Source: Sulfidibacterium sp036244975
Lineage (GTDB): Bacteria > Bacteroidota > Bacteroidia > Bacteroidales > F082
Direction: 5' to 3'
Assembly (NCBI GenBank): GCA_036244975.1
Contig: BTTE01000035.1
Span: 1-29,660, forward strand
Length of the DNA: 29,660 bases
Shown here: positions 23,214-29,660 of the stretch, piece after piece
Layout of the letters: each line of letters begins with the position of its first letter
Position numbering within the stretch: the first letter of the stretch is position 1
Notes under the pieces: model-generated
The model's input: the letters and a program-made list of their open reading frames with translations, nothing else
Database searches by the model: none
Told to the model about the DNA's origin: nothing
Position numbers and translations under genes: made by a program

Positions 23214-23759
23214 TTAGCTGCCGAAGTCATCAAACATAATCATCTCTTCGGGGACACCAAGGTCATCCAGCATTTTCAGCACAGCGCCAATCATCATGGG
23301 TGGGCCGCAGAGGTAGTATTCAATCTCTTCCGGTTCGGGATGGCCTTTCAGGTAAGAATCGAAAATTACCTGATGAATAAATCCTGTTTTCCCTTTCCAT
23401 TTATCTTCCTGAAGCGGCTCTGAAAGAGCCACTTCAAAATTAAAGTTGGGATTCTTTTGTTGAATTTTTTCAAACTGTTCAACATAGAAAAGCTCTTTCA
23501 GCGAACGCCCACCGTACCAGAAAGTTATTTTGCCACTGACTGGTGAAGTAAAATAAATATCTTCGCGGTATTTGTCAAAAAACAGCAGACTTCCGGCCTT
23601 CACTTCATCGCCTTCTTTTACCGACATCTTGGGGAAACAGCCGATAAAGTCGGTAGGCTTGACAGCATACAAACGGGATTTAAGGTCAGCGACAGTCTTC
23701 TCGGCATCGCCTATTAACTTGATGTCGAGTCCTTTTCTAATAGAGTAGGCAATTGACAT
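23214..23759 (-). pseudogene. nqrA-nqrF: In-frame NqrA-NqrF chimera, remnant of the Na+-NQR operon
   Basis: Residues 1 to ~76 are the start of NqrA: 'RKGLDIKLIGDAEK', 'YAVKPTDFIGCFPKMSVKEG' and 'DIYFTSPVSGK', the barrel-sandwich region. From ~77-80 the sequence is the end of NqrF, the NADH-binding half of its ferredoxin-reductase domain. It shows 'TFWYGGRSLKELFYVEQFEK', 'NPNFNFEVALSEP', 'TGFIHQVIFDSYLK', 'YYLCGPPMM' with Cys151, and the terminal 'DDFGS'. The join (about 23523-23534) is in frame. Normal NqrA (~450 residues) and NqrF (~400) flank nqrBCDE, so roughly 5 kb is missing. The 2Fe-2S and FAD sites of NqrF and all membrane subunits are absent, so no sodium pump can form. The ORF itself is uninterrupted and could still be translated. 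Confidence 0.85.
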
Positions 23760-23915
23760 ATATAAATGAATTCATGTTATTTTGAAGGGCACGAGTTAAA
23801 TAATTAACGGTTGAATTGGTGCAATAAAAGTAAAAAATATTCCCGGTCGAAAAAGGTTTTTGCAAAAGATTTTTTATTAAAGGCGTATCCAGCCGGTTTT
23901 TAGGCGGAAATATTA

Positions 23916-23923
23916 TATTTTTG
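23916..23923 (+). promoter_or_regulatory. -7 box TATTTTTG of the T9SS plug gene
   Basis: TATTTTTG matches TAnnTTTG. Transcription would begin around 23929, which leaves almost no leader for the ATG at 23932 but about 18 nt for the ATG at 23947; this favours the later start. Confidence 0.4.
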
Positions 23924-23946
23924 TTCTTTTAATGCAAGCAGTTTCC

Positions 23947-25215
23947 ATGACAAGGTTCATCTTCTTTTTAATTATTTCGTTGTATTTCCTTCCATTTGAT
24001 GCCACAGCTCAGGTTACCACCAATGCCGATCGTGTTTATGATGATAATATTGTAAACGTCCTGCTGTATGCCAAAGGCGACCAGTTGAAGGCTCCTGTAA
24101 TTGAATTGGGTTCTCAGGAACAGCTTACCCTCTCGTTTGACGATTTAAGCAACCAACAGGAAACTTATAAATATACGCTAATACATTACACCTCCGACTG
24201 GAAGACCTCCGACCTGCAACCCATAGAATACCTTACAGGATACCTGGAAGGGGACATAACAAATTATAAATTTTCCTTCAATACACTCACGGCTTACATT
24301 CATTACCAGCTTAACTTTCCAAAGCCGGAGATGCGTCCCAAACTGTCAGGAAACTATATTTTGAAAGTCTATCTCGATAATGACGGTGACACCAATGTAT
24401 TGATTACCCGGCGGTTTTTTGTGATGGAGCCCCTGGTAACCATTGCCGCCAATGTGCCCTATTATCCGAAAAATCTGGCTTATGATAAGATAAAGCAACA
24501 AATCGATTTTGTTTCTAACACACCTGATATTTTTAGTGCAGAACCCGAACAGCGGTTTAAGGTGAATATCCGGCAAAACGACAGATGGGACAATGCTTAT
24601 TTCAATATTCATCCTACTTCGGTAACGCCCAACGAGTTGCAGTATAATTTTGCAAATGGGATTGTCTTTAATTCGGGTAATGAGCCAAGATATTTCGATA
24701 TGAAAAGTTTCTGGTATCAGTCGGAATATATCCGGAAAATTATTCAGTTGAAAAATTATTACAAGGTGATACTGCATACGGATTATCCGCGTGCCGGCGG
24801 TCAGTACGAAACCTATAAGGATATTCATGGTAAAATGTTTATTGCTGCGCGTAGCGACCAGAATCCGGATACTGAAGGCGATTACGCTATTGTTTATTTT
24901 TCTCTGAAGATGCCTGAAATTAAAAATGCAGCTGTTTACATTTTAGGTCAGCTTACCAATTGGCAACTTAGTAATAAAAACAAACTGACCTACAATCCGC
25001 AACAACATCAATATGAGGGAAAACTGTTGTTGAAGCAGGGGTATTATGAGTACTGGTATGCTGTTTTACCGGCCGGAAGCCGGCGGGCCGATATAACCCC
25101 CATTGAGGGAAGTTTTTGGAATACCCGGAATACCTACACTATCTACGTTTACTATCATAACGTGATGCCAGAATACGACAGGTTGGTTGGTATGCAGCAA
25201 ATAAATGCACACTAA
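23947..25215 (+). CDS. Type IX secretion system plug protein (DUF5103 family)
   Basis: The protein starts with a Sec signal peptide ('MTRFIFFLIISLYFLPFDATA'). It continues with family features: 'VNVLLYAKGDQLKAPVIELG', 'YTLIHYTSDWKTSDLQPIEY' and the following 'LTGYLEG'. Then come 'GNYILKVYLDNDGD' with 'LITRRFFV', and near the end 'VYILGQLTNWQLSNKNKLTY' with 'YYEYWYAV'. This matches the DUF5103/T9SS plug proteins, which close the periplasmic side of the SprA outer-membrane channel. At about 422 residues it is full length. A longer start at 23932 adds five residues but sits too close to the promoter box. It is consistent with a working T9SS and with the T9SS-tailed GH18 enzyme in this window. 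Confidence 0.88.
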   Translation: MTRFIFFLIISLYFLPFDATAQVTTNADRVYDDNIVNVLLYAKGDQLKAPVIELGSQEQLTLSFDDLSNQQETYKYTLIHYTSDWKTSDLQPIEYLTGYLEGDITNYKFSFNTLTAYIHYQLNFPKPEMRPKLSGNYILKVYLDNDGDTNVLITRRFFVMEPLVTIAANVPYYPKNLAYDKIKQQIDFVSNTPDIFSAEPEQRFKVNIRQNDRWDNAYFNIHPTSVTPNELQYNFANGIVFNSGNEPRYFDMKSFWYQSEYIRKIIQLKNYYKVILHTDYPRAGGQYETYKDIHGKMFIAARSDQNPDTEGDYAIVYFSLKMPEIKNAAVYILGQLTNWQLSNKNKLTYNPQQHQYEGKLLLKQGYYEYWYAVLPAGSRRADITPIEGSFWNTRNTYTIYVYYHNVMPEYDRLVGMQQINAH

Positions 25216-25266
25216 GAATTGTGGATGTTGATGGCTCCGAATATGAAAGTATTGTAAAAGAAGAAG

Positions 25267-25297
25267 TTTGTTAATTCAATAAATATCTGTACCTATG
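25267..25297 (+). promoter_or_regulatory. Promoter TTTG-N19-TACCTATG of the symporter-acyltransferase pair
   Basis: TTTG at 25267-25270 is followed after 19 nt by TACCTATG (25290-25297), one base from TAnnTTTG. The leader to the ATG at 25321 is about 18 nt. Both elements and spacing fit the Bacteroidota primary sigma factor. Confidence 0.55.
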
Positions 25298-25320
25298 CAA
25301 GCTGGAAACAATTAATTTTT

Positions 25321-26298
25321 ATGGATACATTAGAAGCTTTTGATCATATTCGTTTGAATTTCAGCCCGGGAGGACTTCAGGCACTAAATGTCGCTTTGGC
25401 ATTTGTTATGTTTGGTGTAGCGTTGGGGATAAAATTAGAGCATTTTAAAAAATTATTACTAAACCCCGTTTCTGCCATTGTAGGGGTTCTTTCTCAGTTT
25501 TTTGTATTGCCATTTATGACCTTTGTTCTTATTGTTTTATTAAAAGATTTTATTACACCGACTATCGCTTTGGGTATGATATTGGTGGCTGCCTGTCCGG
25601 GTGGAAATATATCCAATTTCATCTCTTCACTGGCAAAGGCGAATGTGGCTTTATCAGTGAGCCTGACCGCTATCGCAACGCTGGCAGCGGTATTTATGAC
25701 CCCGCTGAACTTTGCTTTATGGGGAAATCTATACACCCGTTTTCTGGCGCATTCCAGTGCGGTGCAACTGGTTCGTCCTTTGCATATTGATATGCTTCAA
25801 ATGTTTCAGACCGTCTTTTTAATTCTGGGAATTCCTTTGGTTACGGGCATTTTTGTTAACACAAAATGGCCCGATTTTACCAAAAAAATTACCAAACCTA
25901 TTAAGCGCTTTTCCATTTTTCTTTTTGTTGCGATTGTTGTGATTGCTTTCTGGAAGAATTTCGACTTTTTCCTCATCGTTATTAAGTACATTTTCCTCAT
26001 TGTATTGGTTCAAAATACTTTGGCATTTGCTTCCGGATATTATATGGCAAGAATCTTTAAACGGCCTTCTATTGACCGGCGTACCATTTCCATTGAAACA
26101 GGTATTCAAAATTCAGGACTTGCCCTGGTTCTGATATTTAACCCTAAAATTTTTCCTCCGGATATGGAACTTGGCGGCATGGCTATTATCGCAGCCTGGT
26201 GGGGCATATGGCACATCGTGGCCGGACTTACCCTGGCGGGGATATGGAATAAACCTAAAATAAGTTTTAAGCTAAAGTCATTGCTAAAGAACCGGTAA
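25321..26298 (+). CDS. BASS-family (bile acid:Na+ symporter-like) transporter
   Basis: This is a 325-residue membrane protein with about nine to ten hydrophobic segments. Family signatures include 'MFGVALGIKLEHFK' after the first span, the crossover motif 'AACPGGNISNFISSLAKANV' and the second crossover 'ETGIQNSGLALVL'. These two broken helices form the sodium and substrate sites in bacterial ASBT homologues. The cargo is an organic anion that cannot be named from sequence. The stop TAA is followed after one base by the ATG of the acyltransferase gene, so the two are translationally adjacent. Confidence 0.9.
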   Translation: MDTLEAFDHIRLNFSPGGLQALNVALAFVMFGVALGIKLEHFKKLLLNPVSAIVGVLSQFFVLPFMTFVLIVLLKDFITPTIALGMILVAACPGGNISNFISSLAKANVALSVSLTAIATLAAVFMTPLNFALWGNLYTRFLAHSSAVQLVRPLHIDMLQMFQTVFLILGIPLVTGIFVNTKWPDFTKKITKPIKRFSIFLFVAIVVIAFWKNFDFFLIVIKYIFLIVLVQNTLAFASGYYMARIFKRPSIDRRTISIETGIQNSGLALVLIFNPKIFPPDMELGGMAIIAAWWGIWHIVAGLTLAGIWNKPKISFKLKSLLKNR

Positions 26299-26299
26299 T

Positions 26300-27646
26300 A
26301 TGGGCGTTGAAAATATTGAGAAGCATTCCTTTCGATTTTCTGTTTTAAAAGTCTGGATGCAGTTTTGGCACAATAAGATTTTCTATAGAAAAGTCGTCTA
26401 TGTCCACAAAGAAAAGGTGCCTCTGCAAGACCACCTTATCTTTACGGCCAACCACCAAAATGCACTGATGGATGCACTCGCTGTCGAGTTTTCTTTTAAA
26501 AACCAGTTCGTTTTTGTTGCCCGCTCCGATATTTTTAAGAAGAAATTCATTGCCAGGATTTTATATTTTTTGAAAATACTTCCCGTATATCGTATTCGCG
26601 ATGGCTATGAATCGCTCAGGAAGAATGAAATGGTTTTTAAAAAGACACTGGATATTATCCGGAACAAAAATGGTTTTGTTATTCTTCCCGAAGGAAATCA
26701 TGCCGGTTTTCGGCGGTTGCGCGCGTTGAAGAAAGGCTTTGCCCGCATTGCTTTCCAGGCTGAGGAGACTTCCGGATTTTCGCTGGATATAAAGATTGTT
26801 CCCGTTGGAATAAATTACAGCAATTATGAGAATATTCGTTCTGACCTTCTGGTGGTTTTTGGCGATGCTTTTTCTGTTTCAGAGTTTTATGAAGTTTATC
26901 AGGCCCACCCGGCAAAAGCTTATAACCTGATTAAGGCAAAACTTTCCGAGCGGTTGAAACCACTAATGGTTCACATCAATAGTCCTTTTTATGATGTTTA
27001 TGATTTTTTGAGAAAAGCTTATCGCAACGAGGCCTGCCGGCAGATGCAACTAAACCCACTTGCCTTGTATGACCGGTTTAAGGCGGAAAAGGACATTATT
27101 GCGCGATTGAAACGGTTTGAAACAAAAGAACCCGAAGCCATGGAGAGGCTGGCTGCCGGTGTTAAAGAATACGATAACCTATTGAAAAAAATGAAGTTAC
27201 AGGATACGAAACCTGTTTCAGTTTTCTCCCTGTTGGGTAAGAAGTTGCTGCTGCTGGTTGCGTCTCCATTGTTTTTATACGGTTATGTCAATAATCTTTT
27301 TCCCTGGTACATTGCCACGCTCTATCCCGGAAAAATCAAGGATCCGCAGTTTCGCAGCTCTGTCAAGTTTGCTCTAAGCTCTCTCTCTTTTCCGCTTTTT
27401 TATCTGATACAAACGCTTGTGGTTTTTCTGCTGTTTCATCAGCCATGGTTAACGCTGACCTATTTTGTGAGTCTTCCTCTGTCGGCGGCCATAGCATGGA
27501 ATTATGCCAAACTTTTCCACCGGTTTATCCTGGGATGGCGCTATCTGAAAAGAAGCCTTAGTAAAGATGCCATGCTTTTAAAAACCAGGGAACTGTATCC
27601 GGAGTTGCTTGCTGAAATGGACAGGATTTTCAGAAATTATAAATAA
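26300..27646 (+). CDS. PlsC-like glycerolipid acyltransferase, 448 aa
   Basis: The N-terminal ~230 residues form a PlsC-type acyltransferase domain that would acylate a lysophospholipid or similar acceptor at the membrane. Block I is 'TANHQNALMDAL' with His52 and Asp58, five residues apart instead of the usual four. Block III is 'VILPEGNHAGFRRL' (127-140). A charged helical region follows, then two or three hydrophobic segments (about 310-335 and 355-405), a layout common in Bacteroidota homologues. It starts one base after the symporter stop. The acceptor is unknown, and the last 220 residues are not explained by the catalytic domain. Confidence 0.85.
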   Translation: MGVENIEKHSFRFSVLKVWMQFWHNKIFYRKVVYVHKEKVPLQDHLIFTANHQNALMDALAVEFSFKNQFVFVARSDIFKKKFIARILYFLKILPVYRIRDGYESLRKNEMVFKKTLDIIRNKNGFVILPEGNHAGFRRLRALKKGFARIAFQAEETSGFSLDIKIVPVGINYSNYENIRSDLLVVFGDAFSVSEFYEVYQAHPAKAYNLIKAKLSERLKPLMVHINSPFYDVYDFLRKAYRNEACRQMQLNPLALYDRFKAEKDIIARLKRFETKEPEAMERLAAGVKEYDNLLKKMKLQDTKPVSVFSLLGKKLLLLVASPLFLYGYVNNLFPWYIATLYPGKIKDPQFRSSVKFALSSLSFPLFYLIQTLVVFLLFHQPWLTLTYFVSLPLSAAIAWNYAKLFHRFILGWRYLKRSLSKDAMLLKTRELYPELLAEMDRIFRNYK

Positions 27647-27884
27647 CAGGAAACAATCTCTGTGATAACCAGTCCTTATTTAAATGAGATTGCTTCTTCG
27701 CTCTGCCAGTAGGCTAACCCACGGACTCCCACGTCAATTCCCAAACCGCCAGCTCTCGCCAATTGACTCGGAGATAAACGGAACAGAGGGAGCTTCCTTT
27801 TCCCTTTTTTAGATTCTTTAGGAAACAAAAGCCGGAAAATTCCGTAATTTTACCCCCATAATAACAATTTAAAAATTAAAAACT
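27647..27884. other. Intergenic region without a gene
   Basis: These 238 bases contain no supported gene. A 7-bp inverted repeat, GTCAATT (27733-27739) and AATTGAC (27761-27767), flanks a C-rich stretch. The sequence GAGATTGCTTC followed by TTCGCTC resembles degenerate copies of a short repeat common between genes in many bacteria. A TAATTTTA box (27845-27852), close to TAnnTTTG, may serve the peptidase gene that follows. Confidence 0.4.
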
Positions 27885-29306
27885 ATGTTTGATAAATTAG
27901 TTTATCCCGGCAGGCGCGACCGTCTGAAAAAAGAGCTGAAATCGGGAATTGCCCTGCTTCCGGGAAATGTGGATGCCGCTTTTAACTATCCGGCCAACCA
28001 ATATCATTTTCGTCAGGACAGTAGTTTTTCCTATTTCTTCGGTCTTGATAACCCCGGATTTGCCGGCGTGATAGATGTGGACAACGACAAAGACTATATT
28101 TTCGGAAATGATGTGGATATTGATGACATTATCTGGATGGGAGTTCTGCCGCTGGTAAAAGACCTCGCTGCTCAGGTGGGCGTTGAAAATAGTTTTCCAT
28201 ACAACGATCTTGCAGGCTTCATAAGAAAGGCCATCGGTGAAGGGCGGAGCATTCATTTTTTGCCTCCCTATCGCGGGGAAACGGTTATAGAACTGTCGGC
28301 TCTTCTCCATATTCCCAATGCGGAAGTAAAAGCTGCTGCTTCGGTTGATTTAATCAAAGCGGTAGTCAGGTTGCGGGAGATTAAAGACGATAACGAAATT
28401 GCCGAAATAGAAAAGGCGCTTCTGACAGCTTATTATATGCACACCACCTCCATGAAAATGGCCATGCCGGGTGTGTTGGAGCAGGATATCGCCGGCACCA
28501 TCGAAGGTATTTCGCTGGCGCTGACCGGTCCCGCTTCGTTTCCTGTAATTTTGAGTGTTGACGGACAGACGTTGCACAACCACAGCCATCACAACGTGCT
28601 GGAAGAGGGCAGGATGATGGTTACCGATGCCGGCTCCGAAACAGCGTTGCATTATGCCAGCGACATTACCCGGACAGTTCCCGTGGGCGGAAAATTCAAT
28701 GCACGGCAGGCCGAAATTTACCAAATCGTTCTGGATGCTAACATGAATGCCGTCAATGCCATAAAGCCGGGTGTGCCTTACAAGGATATTCATTTCCTTG
28801 CCGCCCGCACCATTGTGGATGGGCTGAAAGCAGCCGGGCTGATGAAAGGCGATACCGAAGCTGCCGTACAGGCCGGTGCGCACACTTTGTTTTTGCCTCA
28901 CGGACTGGGCCACATGATGGGACTGGATGTACACGACATGGAAGGACTTGGCGAAGATTTCGTGGGCTATGACGAAACCGTCAGCCGTTCCACAGAATTT
29001 GGTACAGCTTACCTGCGTCTTGCCAAAAAGTTGAAACCGGGCTTTGTACTGACTGTTGAGCCGGGCATTTATTTTATTCCTGATTTGATAGATAAATTCC
29101 GCAGCGAAGGCAAGTACTTTGACTTTGTTAATTACGACAAACTGGAAACATACAAGGATTTTGGCGGCATCCGCATCGAAGATGATATTCTGGTTACCAA
29201 AGAGGGTTGCCGTGTATTGGGAAAACCCATTCCGAAGACCATTGCCGAGGTGGAAAAAACTATGGCTGAACCACGCGAGTGGATTAAAAGAGAAGGATTT
29301 GTTTAA
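27885..29306 (+). CDS. Xaa-Pro aminopeptidase (aminopeptidase P, M24B)
   Basis: The enzyme removes N-terminal residues preceding proline. An N-terminal aminopeptidase-P domain (about 1-160, with 'FRQDSSFSYFFGLDNPGFAG') is followed by the pita-bread metallopeptidase fold. All five dinuclear-metal ligands are visible: Asp248 ('TDAGSE'), Asp260 ('SDITRT'), His343 ('GLGHMMGLDVHD'), Glu392 ('VEPGIYF') and Glu432 ('GGIRIEDD'). At 473 residues it is the typical size for bacterial PepP-type enzymes. There is no signal peptide, so it acts in the cytoplasm. It is a single-gene unit ended by a strong terminator. Confidence 0.93.
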   Translation: MFDKLVYPGRRDRLKKELKSGIALLPGNVDAAFNYPANQYHFRQDSSFSYFFGLDNPGFAGVIDVDNDKDYIFGNDVDIDDIIWMGVLPLVKDLAAQVGVENSFPYNDLAGFIRKAIGEGRSIHFLPPYRGETVIELSALLHIPNAEVKAAASVDLIKAVVRLREIKDDNEIAEIEKALLTAYYMHTTSMKMAMPGVLEQDIAGTIEGISLALTGPASFPVILSVDGQTLHNHSHHNVLEEGRMMVTDAGSETALHYASDITRTVPVGGKFNARQAEIYQIVLDANMNAVNAIKPGVPYKDIHFLAARTIVDGLKAAGLMKGDTEAAVQAGAHTLFLPHGLGHMMGLDVHDMEGLGEDFVGYDETVSRSTEFGTAYLRLAKKLKPGFVLTVEPGIYFIPDLIDKFRSEGKYFDFVNYDKLETYKDFGGIRIEDDILVTKEGCRVLGKPIPKTIAEVEKTMAEPREWIKREGFV

Positions 29307-29328
29307 TTTTTCCTTATAGGAATCTCAG

Positions 29329-29357
29329 CGCCCGTAGTTCTCTATGGGCGTTTTTTT
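29329..29357 (+). terminator. Intrinsic terminator of the aminopeptidase P gene
   Basis: CGCCCGTAG (29329-29337) pairs with CTATGGGCG (29342-29350), with one G-T pair, around a TTCT loop, followed by seven T. It lies 22 nt after the stop codon. Confidence 0.9.
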
Positions 29358-29493
29358 ATGGAGAAATATGGAATCTGAATCCATATTCTTCCATTTTCAA
29401 TATACAACAGATATATTCGTCAATACTCCGGTAAAAAATTAACAACTGGCATTTGAAAACTTTTTCAAAAGTCGTTACAAAGGAAAAAAAGAA

Positions 29494-29534
29494 AGCATCT
29501 GTTTTGTTACATGAAAATAAACAAACAAGATGCT
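29494..29534 (+). promoter_or_regulatory. 15-bp hairpin enclosing the transposase start codon
   Basis: AGCATCTGTTTTGTT (29494-29508) and AACAAACAAGATGCT (29520-29534) pair at 13 of 15 positions. The 11-nt loop contains the ATG at 29511-29513. A second perfect 8-bp hairpin, ACAAGAGT-aag-ACTCTTGT, follows at 29539-29557. Such fold-back structures at transposase starts can block translation of read-through transcripts. Confidence 0.45.
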
Positions 29535-29660
29535 TTCAACAAGAGTAAGACTCTTGTGAATGCAATAATAGAAAAAATTGGTAAACAAAATAAAGCAAGA
29601 AAAAGATTCATGGTAAAGATTTTCACTTTATTTATGGGATTAGGAGGGCGTTATAACTTT
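29511..29660 (+). mobile_element. 5' end of an IS4-like transposase gene, cut by the window edge
   Basis: From the ATG at 29511 the frame is open to the window edge and reads 'MKINKQDAFNKSKTLVNAII', then 'EKIGKQNKARKRFMVKIF' and 'TLFMGLGGRYNF'. IS4-family transposases commonly start with a helical region ending in a 'F....L.L.GRyNFlnl.RyG' motif, which this matches. Only the first 50 codons are visible, so subfamily and integrity cannot be judged. The left end of the element probably lies between the aminopeptidase terminator (29357) and the start codon; an 8-bp inverted repeat (TTTGAAAA, 29452-29459, with TTTTCAAA, 29462-29469) is a feature there, but I could not define the terminal repeat. 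Confidence 0.55.

Noticed and set aside
23803..23931. Possible Bacteroidota promoter for the nqr remnant
   Set aside because: I searched the minus strand for TAnnTTTG upstream of 23759 and found no exact match, so no promoter is claimed.
1..29660. tRNA, rRNA, riboswitch or CRISPR array
   Set aside because: No cloverleaf-like sequence, conserved rRNA segment or regularly spaced direct repeats were seen when reading the intergenic regions on both strands.

Overview
The window is chromosomal DNA from a member of the Bacteroidota, probably a Bacteroidales/Marinilabiliales-type lineage. The evidence is a C-terminal type IX secretion (T9SS) sorting domain, a T9SS plug protein (DUF5103 type), a carboxypeptidase-regulatory-like domain, a long LepB, and several promoters of the Bacteroidota form (TTTG about 20 nt upstream of TAnnTTTG). 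Shine-Dalgarno signals are weak throughout. I see no rRNA, tRNA or CRISPR array.

Layout. 1-1.7 kb: the end of a surface-type protein, a tiny membrane protein and a hairpin-rich non-coding block. 1.7-5.9 kb (minus): a dynamin-like GTPase and alpha/beta hydrolase pair, tatC, and a DsrE-family gene with a strong terminator. 5.9-9.5 kb: an orphan C-terminal coding remnant, an FtsX/LolE-type permease, lepB, and an ORF6N gene fragment. 9.5-11.9 kb: a secreted GH18 enzyme with a T9SS tail. 11.9-18.0 kb (minus): a compact six-gene block, TPR protein - phosphosulfolactate synthase (ComA family) - aldehyde dehydrogenase - DUF368 transporter - aroE - dapB. 18.2-20.1 kb: glmM and a small basic protein.

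20.1-23.8 kb is the most unusual part. Here the genes for the Na+-translocating NADH:quinone reductase (Na+-NQR) and its flavin-inserting enzyme ApbE have collapsed. A 181-codon ORF joins the first ~76-79 residues of NqrA in frame to the last ~100 residues of NqrF, so nqrB, C, D, E and most of nqrA and nqrF are missing between them. About 2.3 kb further along the same strand, apbE survives only as its signal peptide plus N-terminal motif fused, with a frame change, to its C-terminal motif. The join lies in a ~14-nt stretch that fits both gene ends. An intact, uncharacterised 606-residue protein sits between the two remnants on the other strand. Either this lineage lost Na+-NQR and its maturase through short-repeat deletions, or the assembly contains two deletion chimeras at one locus; read mapping would decide.

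23.9-29.3 kb (plus): T9SS plug protein, a BASS-family Na+ symporter translationally adjacent to a PlsC-like acyltransferase, and an aminopeptidase P with a clean terminator. The window ends in the first ~50 codons of an IS4-like transposase, whose start codon lies in the loop of a 15-bp hairpin. The cell-envelope theme is strong: TatC, LepB, LolE-like permease, T9SS plug and cargo, GlmM, DapB, DUF368/PopT-type carrier and PlsC.
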